NCBI GenBank assembly: GCA_002297505.1
Contig: DBLQ01000102.1
Coordinates: forward strand, 1-22,483
Source of the DNA: Flavobacteriales bacterium UBA720
GTDB lineage: Bacteria > Bacteroidota > Bacteroidia > Flavobacteriales > Weeksellaceae
Length of the DNA stretch: 22,483 bases
Reading direction: 5' to 3'
Below, one piece after another: positions 8,903 to 16,714 of this stretch. Below the pieces are notes generated by a model. The model had not been told where the DNA came from. It saw nothing but the letters and a program-made list of their open reading frames with translations, and searched no databases. Position numbers and translations under genes: made by a program. The stretch's first letter is position 1, and each line of letters starts with the position of its first letter.

Positions 8903-9307
8903 TTAAAATGGTAGGTCGTCCTCTTTGCCGTTATCATTCGACTTAGAATCTGCTTTAGTAATTGTTTTAATGGATTTTGTGGTATCGCTGTCGCTTCTTT
9001 TACCGCCTCCGTGGAGTGTGATCTGTGACGTATGGAAATTAAGTCCTGCATGAGGCTCTCCATCTTTTCCTATCCATGCAGATGTGTAAGCTCTTCCACT
9101 CAATTCAACCAAAGTTCCTTTGGTAAGATGTTCGGCAATTTTTGGAGAAATCCAATAGGCACACTCAAAATAAGTGGTCTGCTCAATTTTTTCGCCTTGT
9201 TTGTTGCGATAGTTGTCATTAGTAGCAATTGAGAAATTAACTACCTGTTTTTCATTTGGCAAGTTGCGCACTTCCGCATCCCTTGTCAGTCTTCCGATAA
9301 TGTTCAT
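8903..9307 (-). CDS. ssb: Single-stranded DNA-binding protein
   Basis: This 134-aa SSB has an OB fold starting MNIIGRLTRDAEVR, the core segments VVNFSIATN and TTYFECAYW, and the acidic tip EDDLPF that recruits partner proteins. The reading frame is open upstream to 9448, but the added residues are not SSB-like, so I take the ATG at 9307. It probably coats the DNA strand that enters during conjugation or protects element DNA during repair. It is the first gene of a leftward operon with DUF932 and RadC-like genes. This is an element-borne paralogue, as a chromosomal ssb should exist elsewhere. Confidence 0.92.
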   Translation of the reverse strand: MNIIGRLTRDAEVRNLPNEKQVVNFSIATNDNYRNKQGEKIEQTTYFECAYWISPKIAEHLTKGTLVELSGRAYTSAWIGKDGEPHAGLNFHTSQITLHGGGKRSDSDTTKSIKTITKADSKSNDNGKEDDLPF

Positions 9308-9582
9308 AACTGTTGTTTTTAAAGATTTTACATTTTGAATTGTTCTTAATCTTCTTTCCGACCCAACCTCTAAAAGCCTTTCAGGCTCCGCTAAATATTT
9401 TTCAAAAGAAAAACCGGAAAAAAGAAAGCAGATAATTTTAGCGGACAAAGTGAGAAGCCAAAAGGAAACGGAATAATTGGAGGGTACCTTTAGGGAGGAA
9501 ACCGTTTATGCCGTAGTCTTTTGGCAGGGATTGAGCGTGGGTGACCGCCGTACTTTGGCTGCCTTTTTACCGGTTGATTATG
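9308..9582. other. Noncoding region upstream of ssb with several hairpins
   Basis: I see no convincing gene here. The DNA holds several inverted repeats: AGCCT/AGGCT (9375-9379 and 9383-9387), a nine-base pair TCCGCTAAA (9387-9395) with TTTAGCGGA (9437-9445), and inside that TTTTTC/GAAAAA (9398-9403 and 9408-9413). A further GGCAG/CTGCC pair (9523-9527 and 9559-9563) lies in a segment at about 9480-9575 that is richer in G and C than its surroundings. It should contain the ssb operon promoter, though I find no clear one. An origin of transfer or a small RNA is possible but unproven. Confidence 0.5.
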
Positions 9583-9788
9583 GAAATATTTTCTCTTAAT
9601 TTTTGGGATAATTGACCAGGCGTTGAAAGCCTGTGATAGAGATTTGAAAAACAGTAGAGAGGGAAGTGAATTGGGAGAGCTGTTTTTCAATTTTCTATAT
9701 CAAAAAGTAGTCATAAGCTCTTTTACAGCGAAGGAATTGGAAAAGGAAGTAAATGTGCTTTGGCTACAGAATAAAATGGCACAAAAAA
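9583..9788. repeat. Left copy of direct repeat flanking the defence island
   Basis: About 206 bp here align with 19711-19920 in the same orientation. The best-kept stretches are gaaatatt, ataattgacc, ttgaaagcc-like, attttctat, the exact ataagctcttttacagcgaag, and gtaaatgtgctt. The copies differ by substitutions and short indels. A hairpin CAGGC/GCCTG (9617-9621 and 9629-9633) is also kept in the other copy with a compensating base-pair change. A 64-codon open frame covers this copy but is broken by stops in the other, so I do not call it a gene. Confidence 0.85.
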
Positions 9789-9833
9789 TAGATATTCTTC
9801 ATAAAACTTATTATTGATGTTATTAAAGCAAAC

Positions 9834-9859
9834 AATCAATTATGAATTGATTATTTTTG
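9834..9859 (+). promoter_or_regulatory. Palindromic operator and -7 box candidate for WYL operon
   Basis: A perfect palindrome AATCAATT-atg-AATTGATT occupies 9834-9852, 27 bp before the ATG at 9880. Its right end overlaps TATTTTTG (9852-9859), which fits the Bacteroidetes -7 pattern TANNTTTG. I find no good -33 TTTG. WYL regulators of defence loci (BrxR/CapW types) are known to bind inverted repeats before their own genes, so autoregulation is plausible but inferred. Confidence 0.5.
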
Positions 9860-9879
9860 GAAGATTTAAACCATCGTAC

Positions 9880-10866
9880 ATGGCTGTTAACAAAAATGCT
9901 CAGATTCGTTATAAAGTATTAGACAAGTGTTTTTCAAATCCGTATAAAAATTTTTATATTGATGATTTGATTAACCATTGTTCAATCGCATTAACCGAAC
10001 ATTATGGAAAAGAAGCTACTGTTTCGAGAAGGCAAATTTTTATAGATATTGATTTTATGAGAAGTGACGCTGGATTTGAAGCACCAATAATTCCAATAAA
10101 AGATGGTCGTAGGGTATTTTATAAATATGAAGATGCTTCATTTTCAATTTTAAAAAAGCCTTTAACTAATGACGAATTAGAATCAATAGATAATACTTTG
10201 GAAATTATTTCCAGAATTAAGGGGATTTCTGGTTTAAGTAATTTAGAAAGTTTAGAGACTAAATTACTTGGAACTAAAGATTCTAATAGAAATCACATCA
10301 TTTCATTTGAGGAGAACGAGTTTTTGGTAGGCATAGAAAATTTAACACCTGTTTTTAACTTTATCAAAAATAAACAAGTTATCCTAATAACTTATAAATC
10401 GTTTAAATCTAATGAAGTTCATGAATATGTTATTTCGCCATATTATTTAAAACAACACAACAGTCGTTGGTTTTTGTTTGGTTGGAATCATGATTTTCAA
10501 AATATTCAAAATTTAGCATTAGATCGTATTATAAATCTTGAAATTGGAAATCAGAGTTTTATTGAAACTGATATAAACTTTGAAGAATATTTCGAAGATA
10601 TTATAGGGGTAACAAATTTCGAAGAAAATCAAGTTACTGAAGTTTCAATAGAGTTATCAGAAAATATTATTCCATATATCGTATCCAAACCTATTCATGG
10701 TTCGCAAAAAGTGAAGGACAATATTTTGACAATTCAAGTAAAACTGAACTACGAATTAGAATCACTGATATTGTCTTATGGTGAAAACATGAAGGTATTA
10801 AAGCCAATAGATTTGAAAAGCCGTCTTATTGAAAGACTTAAAATAACAATTAACCAATATTCATAA
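9880..10866 (+). CDS. WYL-domain transcriptional regulator
   Basis: This 328-aa protein has an N-terminal winged-helix-like region (MAVNKNAQIRYKVLDKC, with an ATVSRRQIFIDIDFM recognition segment) and a WYL domain from about residue 165. The WYL domain contains VILITYKSF, HEYVISPYYLKQHNSRWFLFGWN and a C-terminal extension. The frame is open up to 9814, but the ATG at 9880 gives the usual family N-terminus and lies just after a palindrome and a -7 box. WYL proteins commonly repress phage-defence operons until a nucleic-acid or nucleotide signal is sensed; the signal here is unknown. It is the first gene of a three-gene operon, with the ATPase gene 9 bp downstream. Confidence 0.85.
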   Translation: MAVNKNAQIRYKVLDKCFSNPYKNFYIDDLINHCSIALTEHYGKEATVSRRQIFIDIDFMRSDAGFEAPIIPIKDGRRVFYKYEDASFSILKKPLTNDELESIDNTLEIISRIKGISGLSNLESLETKLLGTKDSNRNHIISFEENEFLVGIENLTPVFNFIKNKQVILITYKSFKSNEVHEYVISPYYLKQHNSRWFLFGWNHDFQNIQNLALDRIINLEIGNQSFIETDINFEEYFEDIIGVTNFEENQVTEVSIELSENIIPYIVSKPIHGSQKVKDNILTIQVKLNYELESLILSYGENMKVLKPIDLKSRLIERLKITINQYS

Positions 10867-10875
10867 AGATTCTTC

Positions 10876-12495
10876 ATGAAAAACAGTATAACATTTAAGC
10901 ATTTTAGAAAATTTGAGGATTTTCCAAAATTAGATTTTAACGATATAACATTTGTAGTAGGTAAGAATAATTCAGGTAAATCTACTTTTGTTAAGGCGTT
11001 TGTAATGGTCTACAATTATCTTAAATCGGGTAAACTGAAACAATTAGATTTAAACCAAGGAAGTGTAGAACTATTAAATATCGTAACATTCGATCGGGCA
11101 TTATGCAAAACGATGAGTGAAAGAGAAAATAAAGAATACATTCCTATTACATTAAAGTTAGGTAATTATGAGTTTTATTTAAACGTAACAGGTAAGAAGG
11201 ATAGCACAATTTTAGATGTAACTACTTTTAAAATTACTGATTCATCATCTTTTTTTGCGTTAGAAGTCGATCCTCAAAAAGAACATGCAATAGTTTCATA
11301 TAATTATAAAGAAACTGTCGAAAATAATGCACTAAATGAAGCCATACAGCAAAAGAAAGCACTTGAGCAAGCACTTATGTCTATAACGGATGAGCTTTCT
11401 AAAGATAGTATTGACATTAAAAGTCGAATAGAAAAATTATCTAAGAACATAGAGAATTTAAAAGATGCAAAAACTGAAATTGAAACATCTTTTACTGTGG
11501 AAGCGGATTATAACGGCAATGAATTCACTCAATTATTTGATGATTTATTCAGAGAACTGGATGTTCAATATTGGATTGAAAACCCGAATGTAGAGCTAAT
11601 AGAAGAAAGTCAGGGTAACAGTATTGATGAAAACGATGTCACAGAAGAAATTTCCGAAAATGAAGAAATTATAGAAAGCGATGAAGAAGAAGTTTTCAGT
11701 GATTTACGTTACTATTACATCAATCGCAATAAATTCGAAAATTTCTCTGATCAGTTTTTAAGTTTTACAAATAGCTCCAAAGTGTTTTATTTGCCAGCAA
11801 CACTTAACAAACAATCTGCTTTATTATCAATTCGAGATAAGAATAATGATTTGGCCGATGTAGTACATAAATACTATCAATTAGGTTTACAAGATGACCC
11901 TATCATCTCAGGTTTTGTTAAAGAGTGGATTAAGGAATTTCAGATTGGAACTGATTTAAAAATTGAATTAATAAACGGTGAGGCTTATGATATCACTTTA
12001 AAAGAAAATGAAGTATTTATTCCTTTAGCAGATAAAGGAATGGGATCGATTCAAGCGGTATTGTTAATTCTCAGGTTAGCCTCTGTTATTTATTACAAAG
12101 AGCAAGAAAGCAAAAAATCGAACTTTAATTACTTCGTTATTGTAGAAGAACCTGAACTTAATTTACATCCTGCGTTACAAAGTAAATTATGTGATTTGTT
12201 TTTTGATGTTTACGATAAATATAAAGTGAAGTTTATTATAGAAACACATTCGGAGTATATTATACGTCGTTCTCAAGTTATGAATGCTATTAAAGAATAT
12301 GCCTTAGACTCTGACGATATCAATCCAACACCATTTTCAACTATTTATTTTAATTCTGAATCCGATGTGGTTGCTTACTCCATGAATTATCAGCCAGATG
12401 GTACATTTGAAAATGCTTTTGGAAATGGTTTTTTTGATGCGTCATCTTCAAGTACTTTAGAACTAATTCGTTTAAAACGTCAAAAAAATCAATAG
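10876..12495 (+). CDS. ABC/OLD-like AAA ATPase with coiled-coil and acidic insert
   Basis: This 539-aa ATPase has Walker A GKNNSGKST at residues 29-37, a signature-like DKGMGSIQ at 386-393, Walker B YFVIVEEPE at 419-427 followed by LNLHP, and a switch His at 458 (ETHSEYIIRR). This is the AAA_15/AAA_21, OLD-like head found in many anti-phage systems. Between the halves lie a coiled-coil-like region (about residues 150-205) and a very acidic stretch (about 240-275, many Glu/Asp). No TOPRIM or other nuclease domain is seen, so an effector is probably supplied by the next gene, 2 bp downstream. Related two-gene systems (Septu, PARIS, RloA/RloB) pair such an ATPase with a separate effector, but I cannot assign it to any of them. 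Confidence 0.85.
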   Translation: MKNSITFKHFRKFEDFPKLDFNDITFVVGKNNSGKSTFVKAFVMVYNYLKSGKLKQLDLNQGSVELLNIVTFDRALCKTMSERENKEYIPITLKLGNYEFYLNVTGKKDSTILDVTTFKITDSSSFFALEVDPQKEHAIVSYNYKETVENNALNEAIQQKKALEQALMSITDELSKDSIDIKSRIEKLSKNIENLKDAKTEIETSFTVEADYNGNEFTQLFDDLFRELDVQYWIENPNVELIEESQGNSIDENDVTEEISENEEIIESDEEEVFSDLRYYYINRNKFENFSDQFLSFTNSSKVFYLPATLNKQSALLSIRDKNNDLADVVHKYYQLGLQDDPIISGFVKEWIKEFQIGTDLKIELINGEAYDITLKENEVFIPLADKGMGSIQAVLLILRLASVIYYKEQESKKSNFNYFVIVEEPELNLHPALQSKLCDLFFDVYDKYKVKFIIETHSEYIIRRSQVMNAIKEYALDSDDINPTPFSTIYFNSESDVVAYSMNYQPDGTFENAFGNGFFDASSSSTLELIRLKRQKNQ

Positions 12496-12497
12496 TT

Positions 12498-13559
12498 ATG
12501 AAGTTTGAAGTTTACTCGGATAAGGAGATTTTAGAAGAGATTTTGCTTGAAAGCTCTAAATACCAAAATTGGAACAACATTTTAAAGCATCATTCTGACG
12601 TTTACTTAAATATGTCTCAGACTGATTATGACCTTGAAATTGCTTTAGCTGACGAAAGTATTTTGTTTCAATATTTGCAAGATACGGGAGGTAAAGAACC
12701 TATCCCTAATGAGCAATTTTTTATTGATTTTGAAGCTGATAATAATATAGTTGAAGGGAAGCCGCTATCAGCTTTTTTCTTAAAGAAAGGTGACGCAGAA
12801 ATCAATAGTTTAAAAGAGCACTTTGGTCTTTTATTCCAAAATGAAAAAATTGATGACAAGATTATATCGAATAAATTCCAAAAAAACTGTAACAAAAACG
12901 ACATATACAATAATGCTGGATTAATTGGTTGGAAAGCAATAATGCCAACTCAAACTTTAGGTTATAATTCATTAATAATTACAGATCCCCACTTATTTAA
13001 TAATGACAAAAATGTAAATGGAGTATTTGTTAATTATGGTGTGGAAAATATTATCTTATTTTTAGATGCTATATTACCATTACAATTAGGAGTTGAATTT
13101 CATTTATTAATTGTTTCTTCTCGTCAAAATGGAGGTTTTTCTGAAGCTAAAATGCAATCAATATTTCATGATTTAAATACTAGGATTATTGCATTAAGAG
13201 GTTATTCGATTACTACAGAATTAGTAATAACTCCTAATTCTATTCATCGAAGAAGCTCTTTTTCAAATTATCATTTAATTAATTGTGATAAGGGGTTTAA
13301 ATTATTTTCTATAGATGATCCAAGTAGAGTAAATGATGATAACTCTTTTAAATACTGGAATATATTTGAAATTAATCTTCAAGCTCATGGAGATAGTCAA
13401 TTTAAAGAATTAGTGGATGAGGTTCCAAAAATCAAGGCGGGGATTAGATCTGCAATAAATACCATTAACGGTATGAAACGTAATTTAGAGGATAAAAAAT
13501 GTTACGGCTTACCACCAGATTATTCAATAAAAAATAGATTAATTAATCACTTTCCTTAA
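12498..13559 (+). CDS. Unrecognised protein, probable partner of the ATPase
   Basis: I do not recognise this 353-aa protein. It has no signal peptide or membrane segment. The N-terminal approximately 130 residues are acidic and mixed helical. The C-terminal half has alternating hydrophobic strands (GYNSLIITDPHLF, NIILFLDAILPL, EFHLLIVSS, ITTELVI), then NSIHRRSSFSNYHLINCDKGF, with His250-Arg251-Arg252. That last pattern faintly recalls the phospholipase-D-like C-terminal domain of MIT-type proteins, but this is a guess and no second HKD motif is seen. It begins 2 bp after the ATPase gene, so the two are almost certainly co-translated and probably act together, with this protein as sensor or effector. 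Confidence 0.75.
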   Translation: MKFEVYSDKEILEEILLESSKYQNWNNILKHHSDVYLNMSQTDYDLEIALADESILFQYLQDTGGKEPIPNEQFFIDFEADNNIVEGKPLSAFFLKKGDAEINSLKEHFGLLFQNEKIDDKIISNKFQKNCNKNDIYNNAGLIGWKAIMPTQTLGYNSLIITDPHLFNNDKNVNGVFVNYGVENIILFLDAILPLQLGVEFHLLIVSSRQNGGFSEAKMQSIFHDLNTRIIALRGYSITTELVITPNSIHRRSSFSNYHLINCDKGFKLFSIDDPSRVNDDNSFKYWNIFEINLQAHGDSQFKELVDEVPKIKAGIRSAINTINGMKRNLEDKKCYGLPPDYSIKNRLINHFP

Positions 13560-13589
13560 CCAATGCATCTCTACTGCACAATTAAAACA

Positions 13590-13597
13590 TATCTTTG
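13590..13597 (+). promoter_or_regulatory. Candidate -7 box for the hsd operon
   Basis: TATCTTTG fits the Bacteroidetes TANNTTTG -7 element and lies 28 bp before the hsdM ATG, inside the 66-bp gap after the unknown gene. No convincing -33 TTTG is present. If used, the restriction-modification genes would be transcribed apart from the WYL operon, though read-through is also possible as no terminator is seen in the gap. Confidence 0.4.
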
Positions 13598-13625
13598 CAT
13601 AAACAAAAACAAACAATAGTATTAC

Positions 13626-15401
13626 ATGTCTACACAAAGACCCGATATAAGCTTCATTTTTAATATTACCGATAAGGTACTTTGGAACGTTTTCAAGAAA
13701 AACGAAATTGGTGATGTACTCTTACCTTTCGTGGTATTACGCCGTTTAGATTGTATCCTTAAAGATAAAAACGAGAACATACGCACTGCTTATGAAAACT
13801 TTAAAGGAAAGGTAGCGGATGATAAATTAGCTCCCATTTTAAAAAAGGCAGCAGGTGGATTAAATTTCTATAATACATCACGACACACGTTCGACTCGTT
13901 AAAAGAAAGTACAAAAACCATTGATATCGATTTTCATAATTACATAAATGGTTTTAATGCTATTGTAATTGAAATTTTAGAGAACTTTCAATTCGAAAAA
14001 ATCATCGCTCGCTTGCAAAAGAACAAACTATTGTACGAAATGGTGAAAGCCATGTGCGATGTAGACTTGTCTTTAGAGAAGTACGATAACCAAAATATGG
14101 GTTATGTATTCGAAGAATTGATCCGTATTTCGAATGAGCAATCCAATGAAACTGCGGGGGAACATTTTACCCCACGAGATGTAATTGAATTAATGTACAA
14201 AGTAGTTTTCTCAACAGAAAAAGAAGAATTATCTCAACCAGGAATCATTCGTACTATTTATGATCCCACATTGGGTACAGGTGGTATGGTGAATTTAGCA
14301 AAGAATTATATTGTAGATGAATTATTTGTTACTGGACCGAAACCAACTATTTTTACCTATGGGCAGGAAATAAATGAACAATCATATGCTATTGCTAAAG
14401 CAGAAGCTCTTATTTCGGGTGGTGATGTCGATAATATTAAGCATGGAAATACATTAACAAACGATCGCTTTCCAGATAAAAAATTTCATTACCAATTTGC
14501 TAATCCGCCGTATGGTGTAACTTGGGCAAAAGATTACGATTTTGTAAACAATGAAAGTACCAATCCTGCAGGTCGTTTTTATGCAGGTTTACCTGCGAAA
14601 AGTGACGGACAATTGTTGTTCTTGCAACACATGATTTCTAAAATGGAGGCATCAGGTGGTAAAATAGCTGTAGTAACCAATGGCTCACCTTTGTTTTCTG
14701 GTAGTGCAGGTGGTGGCGAAAGCGATATCCGTAAGTTTATCCTAGAAAGTGATTTGTTAGATTGTATTATTTCGTTGCCTAAAGATATGTTTTACAATAC
14801 AGGTATCGGTACGTATATCTGGTTTTTAGACAATAACAAACCTGTTCATCGTCGTGGTAAAGTGCAACTCATCAACGCATCTGATGTAGAAGACAAGCGT
14901 TCTGGTAAAACAGGCTTCGCAACTCCTAACAAGCGTAGCTTAGGTAATAAGCGTAACGAGATCTTGGAACATCATATTGATGCAGTAGTAGATATTTATA
15001 CCCATTTCGAAGAGAATGAGTATTCTAAAATATTCGATAATGAGTTCTTTGGTTATTATAGTGTGCCAGTAGAAAGACCTGCTTATGATGACAATGGCGA
15101 ATACAAAAAAGACAAAAAGGGAGAGTTAGTCGCCGATAGCAAAAAGCGTAGTACAGAACGTATTCCGCTATCAGATGATATACGCACATATTTTGCTGAG
15201 AATATTTTACCACATGTAGATCATGCATGGCCAGATGCCAACAAAATTAAAATTGGCTACGAAATTAACTTCTCTAAATATTTCTATAACTATGTGCCGT
15301 TAAGACCCTCTGTAGATATCAAAGAAGAGATATTAAATCTTGAATTTGGCAAAAATGGAGAAAAGGGTATTTCTGATTTAATTAAAGAATTGTTTGTATA
15401 A
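13626..15401 (+). CDS. hsdM: Type I restriction-modification methyltransferase subunit HsdM
   Basis: This 591-aa HsdM is the modification subunit that methylates adenine at sites chosen by HsdS and also forms part of the restriction complex. An N-terminal helical HsdM_N domain (about residues 1-160) leads into EHFTPRDVIELM. The S-adenosylmethionine motif DPTLGTGG follows at 213-220, and the catalytic NPPY at 293-296, typical of N6-adenine methyltransferases. The C-terminal segment around ERIPLSDDIRTYF is common in this family. Its TAA stop overlaps the hsdS ATG by one base (TAATG), which ensures coupled translation. It appears intact. Confidence 0.95.
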   Translation: MSTQRPDISFIFNITDKVLWNVFKKNEIGDVLLPFVVLRRLDCILKDKNENIRTAYENFKGKVADDKLAPILKKAAGGLNFYNTSRHTFDSLKESTKTIDIDFHNYINGFNAIVIEILENFQFEKIIARLQKNKLLYEMVKAMCDVDLSLEKYDNQNMGYVFEELIRISNEQSNETAGEHFTPRDVIELMYKVVFSTEKEELSQPGIIRTIYDPTLGTGGMVNLAKNYIVDELFVTGPKPTIFTYGQEINEQSYAIAKAEALISGGDVDNIKHGNTLTNDRFPDKKFHYQFANPPYGVTWAKDYDFVNNESTNPAGRFYAGLPAKSDGQLLFLQHMISKMEASGGKIAVVTNGSPLFSGSAGGGESDIRKFILESDLLDCIISLPKDMFYNTGIGTYIWFLDNNKPVHRRGKVQLINASDVEDKRSGKTGFATPNKRSLGNKRNEILEHHIDAVVDIYTHFEENEYSKIFDNEFFGYYSVPVERPAYDDNGEYKKDKKGELVADSKKRSTERIPLSDDIRTYFAENILPHVDHAWPDANKIKIGYEINFSKYFYNYVPLRPSVDIKEEILNLEFGKNGEKGISDLIKELFV

Positions 15402-16711
15402 TGGGAGATATAATTAATATATATTCAGATATCCCTGTAAATTGGTCAGTTTCTAAGCTAAAGTATTTTTCATCCATTTATACTGGTAATAGTTTGAATG
15501 ATGCTGAAAAAAATAAATTTTCTAATGACGAAGATGGTCTAGAAGGTAGGATTTACATTTCTTCTAAGGATATAAATGTCCATAATAATTCTTGTAATTA
15601 TGACACGGATATAATTATACCCTACAATGAAACTAAATATAAATTAGCTCCACTTGGTTCATCTCTTTTATGTATTGAGGGAGGTAGTGCAGGAAAGAAA
15701 TTAACTTTCACCAAACAAGAAGTTTGTTTTGTAAATAAACTAGCTTGTTTTACAGGTGAAGATAGTGAATCGTCAAAATTTATCTATTATTATTTACAAA
15801 GTGATGGATTTAAGGTTCAATTTAATAGTTCATTAAGCGGGCTAATTGGAGGAGTATCATTAACGAATCTAAATGATTTCCAAGTACCGATCCCCCAAAA
15901 ACAAACCCAAATTCGCATTGCTGAATTTTTAGACAAGAAAACGGCCGAGATTGATGCTATCATAGAGAAAAAAGAAAATTTATTACTGCTGCTGGAAGAA
16001 AAGAAAAAAGCCATCATCAACGAAGCGGTAACGAAAGGTATTAATCCAAATGCTCCGATGAAGGATTCTGGGATTGAGTGGATTGGTGAAATTCCTGAGC
16101 ATTGGGAAGTAAAGCCTTTAGGGTATTTAGGAAGTTGCCAAAATGGAGTAAGCAAAGGTGGTGATTATTTTGGAGAAGGTCATCCGTTTGTAAATTACGG
16201 TGATATTTATAAAAACTACGAATTACCGACAACAGTTGAAGGTTTAGCAAAATCTTCCGAAGAAGATCGTGAAGCATATTCTGTATTATATGGAGATGTT
16301 TTTTTTACTAGAACATCTGAAACTATTGAAGAAATAGGAATTGCTTCTACTTGTTTAAAAACAATTGAAAATGCAGTCTTTTCAGGCTTTACGATAAGAT
16401 TTAGACCTTATAGTCTAGAAGAATTATATCCAGAGTATTCTAAATACTTTTTTAGAAGTAATTATATTAGAGTTTCATTAGTTAAAGAAATGAATCTTGT
16501 AACTAGAGCATCTTTGAGTCAAACTCTATTAAAATCACTTAAAGTAATATTGCCGCCTTATGAGGAACAAAAAAGTATTGTTTTATATTTTCAAAATAAA
16601 TTCCAAACAATTGATAAGGCGAAAGAAAAAATAGATGTACAAATCAACAAACTCAAAGAATACCGTCAATCATTAATCTCAGAAGCTGTAACAGGCAAAA
16701 TAGATATATAG
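15401..16711 (+). CDS. hsdS: Type I restriction-modification specificity subunit HsdS
   Basis: This 436-aa protein has the two-fold HsdS layout. Target recognition domain 1 is at about residues 1-165. A central conserved helix follows (IRIAEFLDKKTAEIDAI, then EKKKAIINEAVTKG). Target recognition domain 2 starts at GIEWIGEIPEHWEV and runs to about 385. The C-terminal conserved helix ends QSLISEAVTGKIDI and mirrors the central one (INEAVTKGI versus ISEAVTGKI). The two recognition domains read a bipartite DNA target whose sequence cannot be predicted here. No second, partial or inverted hsdS gene is present in the window, so shuffling of specificity is not indicated. hsdR starts 3 bp after its stop. 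Confidence 0.94.
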   Translation: MGDIINIYSDIPVNWSVSKLKYFSSIYTGNSLNDAEKNKFSNDEDGLEGRIYISSKDINVHNNSCNYDTDIIIPYNETKYKLAPLGSSLLCIEGGSAGKKLTFTKQEVCFVNKLACFTGEDSESSKFIYYYLQSDGFKVQFNSSLSGLIGGVSLTNLNDFQVPIPQKQTQIRIAEFLDKKTAEIDAIIEKKENLLLLLEEKKKAIINEAVTKGINPNAPMKDSGIEWIGEIPEHWEVKPLGYLGSCQNGVSKGGDYFGEGHPFVNYGDIYKNYELPTTVEGLAKSSEEDREAYSVLYGDVFFTRTSETIEEIGIASTCLKTIENAVFSGFTIRFRPYSLEELYPEYSKYFFRSNYIRVSLVKEMNLVTRASLSQTLLKSLKVILPPYEEQKSIVLYFQNKFQTIDKAKEKIDVQINKLKEYRQSLISEAVTGKIDI

Positions 16712-16714
16712 GCT

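Noticed and set aside
9308..9448. N-terminal extension of the SSB frame
   Set aside because: The extra 47 codons are not SSB-like, while the ATG at 9307 gives the normal family start MNIIGRLTRD.
9490..9690. 66-codon minus-strand open frame ending RHKRFPP
   Set aside because: It runs through the structured intergenic DNA and into the repeat, has no recognisable domain, and its basic, proline-rich make-up looks accidental.
9623..9817. 64-codon plus-strand open frame in the left repeat copy
   Set aside because: The equivalent frame in the right copy is stopped and shifted, and the hairpin covariation favours a noncoding element.
9814..9879. Longer WYL protein starting at TTG 9814 or ATG 9817
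   Set aside because: The added residues are not part of the family and would cover the palindrome and -7 box; the ATG at 9880 fits better.
13560..13625. Small gene or antitoxin between the unknown gene and hsdM
   Set aside because: The 66-bp gap has no adequate open frame; it only holds a candidate -7 box.
15401..16711. Phase-variable hsdS through inversion
   Set aside because: There is no second or truncated hsdS, no long inverted repeat within the gene and no nearby invertase in the window.
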